DNA from: Hyphococcus aureus
GTDB lineage: Bacteria; Pseudomonadota; Alphaproteobacteria; Caulobacterales; Parvularculaceae
DNA length: 64,000 nucleotides
Reading direction: 5' to 3'
Assembly (NCBI RefSeq): GCF_042643165.1
Contig: NZ_JBHRSH010000001.1
Location: 558,001-622,000 of the forward strand
Shown: in pieces, positions 61,480 through 64,000 of the stretch
How the letters are laid out: each line of letters begins with the position of its first letter
How positions within the stretch are numbered: the first letter of the stretch is position 1
Made by a program: the position numbers and the translations under genes
The notes under the pieces: model-generated
The model's database searches: none
Seen by the model: the letters and a program-made list of their open reading frames with translations, nothing else
What the model was told of the DNA's origin: nothing

Positions 61480-62205
61480 TTAGTCGAGCTTGTTCTGGAT
61501 TTTGTTGCGCGGCGCAGTTTCATCCTTGAGGAGCAGGCGGATCATTTCCGCGCCCTGTTCGAAACCCTCGCGATGCTCATCAGCCTGCATCGACATGGCG
61601 GTGTCAACGCCAGTGAAATGGCTAAGCCCCTGACGATTAAGCGAAGACGAGGAAAGATCGTCCGCATAGCCTTCAAGGCTCACCGTCTGGTGCGCATTGG
61701 CAAGCTCTCCGACGAACATTTCGGCGAGCCCGAGGAAGTTAATCACCGAAGACGCGATGTTGCCCCGCGGAATGCCGTAATCGGCGATATCGTAACGGCT
61801 CACATAAGCGGCGCCGTTTTGATCGATGCCTGCGGTTCCGAACGGATAGCGCACATTGAACGCCTGCACCGTCTGCGGGTTGGCGTTGGCGTCCGAGAAA
61901 AACGTCACCGCCTGCATACCGGAGCATTCTGCGCCGTTGCATACCGTGAAAAACAGAATGAACTGCATGGAGCCGCTGGCCGCATGAATATATTGAGCGC
62001 CATTGTCGAGCTGGCGCACCTGCCACGGCATGCCGAGCTCATTAAGGACCGGCCCGACCGTCTGAACGCTGAATTTGCGAACCACCGTTTCCGGATTGGA
62101 AAGACCCGACCCGGAAGCGCCCATCTCGTTTTGCGCCGACGCGCTGGAAACGCCGACCGTCATCGCCATCGCCGCAGCGCCCAAAATAGCGGTAATCTTT
62201 TTCAT
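61480..62205 (-). CDS. YbjN-domain secreted protein
   Basis: 241 residues from ATG 62205 (GGGAAGAGGGGTC before it), starting a signal peptide KKITAILGAAAMAMTVGVSSASA. The domain LNELGMPWQVRQLDNGAQYIHAASGSMQFILFFTVCNGAECSGMQAVTFF fits the YbjN/sensory-transduction-regulator fold. Periplasmic; function unknown. Confidence 0.72.
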   Translation of the reverse strand: MKKITAILGAAAMAMTVGVSSASAQNEMGASGSGLSNPETVVRKFSVQTVGPVLNELGMPWQVRQLDNGAQYIHAASGSMQFILFFTVCNGAECSGMQAVTFFSDANANPQTVQAFNVRYPFGTAGIDQNGAAYVSRYDIADYGIPRGNIASSVINFLGLAEMFVGELANAHQTVSLEGYADDLSSSSLNRQGLSHFTGVDTAMSMQADEHREGFEQGAEMIRLLLKDETAPRNKIQNKLD

Positions 62206-62349
62206 GACCCCTCTTCCCCTGTAAAAACTCGCGCCGGCCCTCCCCGGCAAGCCTTAACCTTAGGCGAAAAGAGCCCGGACGGCCAGATGCGTGTTTTCCC
62301 ACTGATTTCGGGTGACTTTCCGTCCTAGGCGTGGTTTACGCGGGCTCTT

Positions 62350-63834
62350 ATGGAAAAAAGACCGTTTTCAGGACCGAAAAAACGCGACGACGCCCGTCGC
62401 GGCAAGCCCGACAGGCCATTTGACAAGGCGCGTCCTAAACGCCGTCGCGATGATGATGACCGCTCCGATGACGGACGTCCGGACAAAGGCGAGGCCGGCG
62501 CCCGAGCGCGCCCGCTTTCGACCATGCCCGGGGTCGAAGCGCGCCGCGCCGTGCTGGAAATTCTAGACCGCGTCAATGAAGGCGCGACGCTTGACGACGC
62601 TATCGCCAGGACGCGGCCCTTTGAACATCTCGAAGGCCCTGACCGCGGCTTCGCCCGGCTTCTGGCCACCGTCACATTGCGCCGTCGCGGCGCTATCGAT
62701 CACTTGCTCGGAACCTGGTTAGACCGGCCCCTGCCGAAAAAATCCGCGCGCGTCATGGATATTCTGCGCATCGCCGCCGCGCAGCTCTTGATCCTCGAAA
62801 CTCCGGCGCACGCAGCCGTCGCCACCTCGGTTGAGCTCGCCAATGAGCGCGGAGAAACCGCCGGCTACGCCTCGCTCATCAACGCCATCTCGCGCAAAAT
62901 CTCAGCCGCAGGCGTTGAAGCCTTTCAGAAAATACCCGCACGCACCGACACGCCGTCATGGATGTGGCGCGCGTGGGAGCGCAGCTATGGCCCCCACGGA
63001 GCCAAGGCCATCGTTGAAGCCCATCGCGGCACGCCGCCGCTTGATCTCACCTTCAAGCCTTCCGAGAATCTCGAGGACTGGGCCGCACGCCTGACCGAAG
63101 CCGGACAAGATGCAGCACTCCTTTCTCCGGCGACGCTGCGCCTTACGAAAGTGAGCGATGTTACGGCGCTGCCGGGATTTGAGGACGGCGCCTGGTGGGT
63201 GCAGGATATCGCAGCGAGCCTGCCGGTCCGGCTCCTGGGCGATGTCGCAGGCAAGAGTGTTTTCGACCTTTGCGCCGCTCCCGGCGGCAAGACACTGCAA
63301 CTCGCGGCGGCCGGAGCCACGGTGACCGCTGTCGATAAATCTCCCGCCCGCATGGAGCGCGTCAGCGAAAATCTTCTGCGCACGAAACTCACCGCCAATA
63401 TTGTCGAGGATGACGCCCTGCGCTTCAAGCCGCAGGAAAAGGCCGACATGATCCTGCTCGACGCTCCCTGCACGGCGACCGGGACCATCAGGCGCCATCC
63501 GGACATTCCATGGTCGAAAGGCGAAACCGCCCTCACCGCCCTTGCCGAGCTACAAGGCAAGATGATCGACCATGCGCTGAGAAACCTCCTCAAGCCCGGC
63601 GGGCTTCTCGTCTATTGCGTGTGCTCGCTCCAGCGCGAAGAAGGCGAGGCCCAGGCGAAAGCGGCGCTGGCGCGCCATGAAAATCTTGAGCGCATCGCGA
63701 TCATGGCGGACGAAATCGGCGGCTATGAGAAGGCTGTCACCCGCGACGGCGACCTCAGAACCCTGCCCTCAATGCTCGGGGAAAAGGGCGGCATGGACGG
63801 CTTCTTCGCCGCCCGGTTCCGCTGGAATGGCTGA
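62350..63834 (+). CDS. rsmB: 16S rRNA (cytosine-967-C5) methyltransferase RsmB
   Basis: 494 residues. N-terminal NusB-like RNA-binding domain (about 60-190: ARRAVLEILDRVNEGATLDDAIA; RVMDILRIAAAQLLIL) after a basic extension. Methyltransferase: VFDLCAAPGGKTLQLAAAG for S-adenosylmethionine, LDAPCTATGTIRRHPDIPW and VYCVCSLQREEGE with the two catalytic cysteines. Confidence 0.95.
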   Translation: MEKRPFSGPKKRDDARRGKPDRPFDKARPKRRRDDDDRSDDGRPDKGEAGARARPLSTMPGVEARRAVLEILDRVNEGATLDDAIARTRPFEHLEGPDRGFARLLATVTLRRRGAIDHLLGTWLDRPLPKKSARVMDILRIAAAQLLILETPAHAAVATSVELANERGETAGYASLINAISRKISAAGVEAFQKIPARTDTPSWMWRAWERSYGPHGAKAIVEAHRGTPPLDLTFKPSENLEDWAARLTEAGQDAALLSPATLRLTKVSDVTALPGFEDGAWWVQDIAASLPVRLLGDVAGKSVFDLCAAPGGKTLQLAAAGATVTAVDKSPARMERVSENLLRTKLTANIVEDDALRFKPQEKADMILLDAPCTATGTIRRHPDIPWSKGETALTALAELQGKMIDHALRNLLKPGGLLVYCVCSLQREEGEAQAKAALARHENLERIAIMADEIGGYEKAVTRDGDLRTLPSMLGEKGGMDGFFAARFRWNG

Positions 63835-64000
63835 ACGGCCGGATAAATCGTTAAAAATTAAACATTTAAGCGCCGCGCAGAAGCGCCAAAATCGACCGAA
63901 ATCGGACCTGGCGCCTCTTGATCGCGGCCCCAAGGCCCCCGATATTACGCCCTGAACTCCGCTGGGCGAAAAACCCGACGGAATCGATGAAACGAAAGGA

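Overview
The window is GC-rich DNA from an alphaproteobacterium. The core block at the right has gyrB, recF, dnaN, dnaA, rpsT, mutM, rpsA, cmk and aroA in an arrangement usual for that class. The protein families suggest Hyphomonadales/Caulobacterales- or Parvularculales-like bacteria; that placement is inference.

Two regions meet near 43.6 kb. Bases 1 to about 43.6 kb are the right part of a large integrative or conjugative element, or of stacked islands. Bases 43.6-64 kb are chromosomal housekeeping DNA. At the junction is the 5' half of a tRNA-Arg(CCG) gene (43583-43623) that stops in the anticodon arm. An intact, different tRNA-Arg(CCG) lies 248 bp inside the element (43259-43335) and may replace the broken one. 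No integrase is visible, so it probably lies left of the window.

Element layout. 1-11.9 kb: hipBA toxin-antitoxin with four operator-like palindromes, then the conjugation genes copG, traG/virD4, a VirD2-type DUF3363 relaxase and traF, followed by DUF2285, DUF736, a ParB-like protein and ardA. Two very large imperfect inverted repeats (about 297 and 182 bp) stand directly upstream of DUF736 and ardA and resemble the folded single-stranded promoters of leading-region genes. 12-15.9 kb: a quorum-sensing operon luxR-luxI-phyH-araC-(isochorismatase-like), in which the luxI ribosome-binding site is buried in a perfect hairpin. 16.2-26.2 kb: a complete lasso peptide locus: GntR regulator, a 45-residue precursor (found by reading the sequence), B and C maturases, a lasso isopeptidase, a TonB-dependent receptor, and FecR and FecI. 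26.2-27.6 kb: a cluster of XRE regulators, two of which are tandem paralogues with duplicated palindromic operators.

27.7-43.2 kb is a dense defence island: type II-short CBASS (patatin CapV, E2-like protein, CD-NTase) with a divergent WYL regulator (CapW) and its probable operator; an orphan ABC exporter; Shedu; a tight four-gene operon (membrane PIN nuclease, transglutaminase-like protein, unknown, dual-specificity-phosphatase-like) that may be an undescribed defence system; a protein of unknown function; Gabija (GajA, GajB); and a Swt1-type HEPN protein beside the tRNA.

The core region (43.8-64 kb) carries a TraB/GumN protein, gyrB-recF-dnaN-dnaA, an AT-rich dnaA-rpsT gap, rpsT, mutM, a secreted protein with five cysteine-rich repeats, rpsA, cmk, an immunity-like DUF2314/DUF2185 protein, aroA, a FYDLN acidic protein, tRNA-Ala(GGC), two TadE-like pilus proteins, a YbjN-like secreted protein and rsmB.
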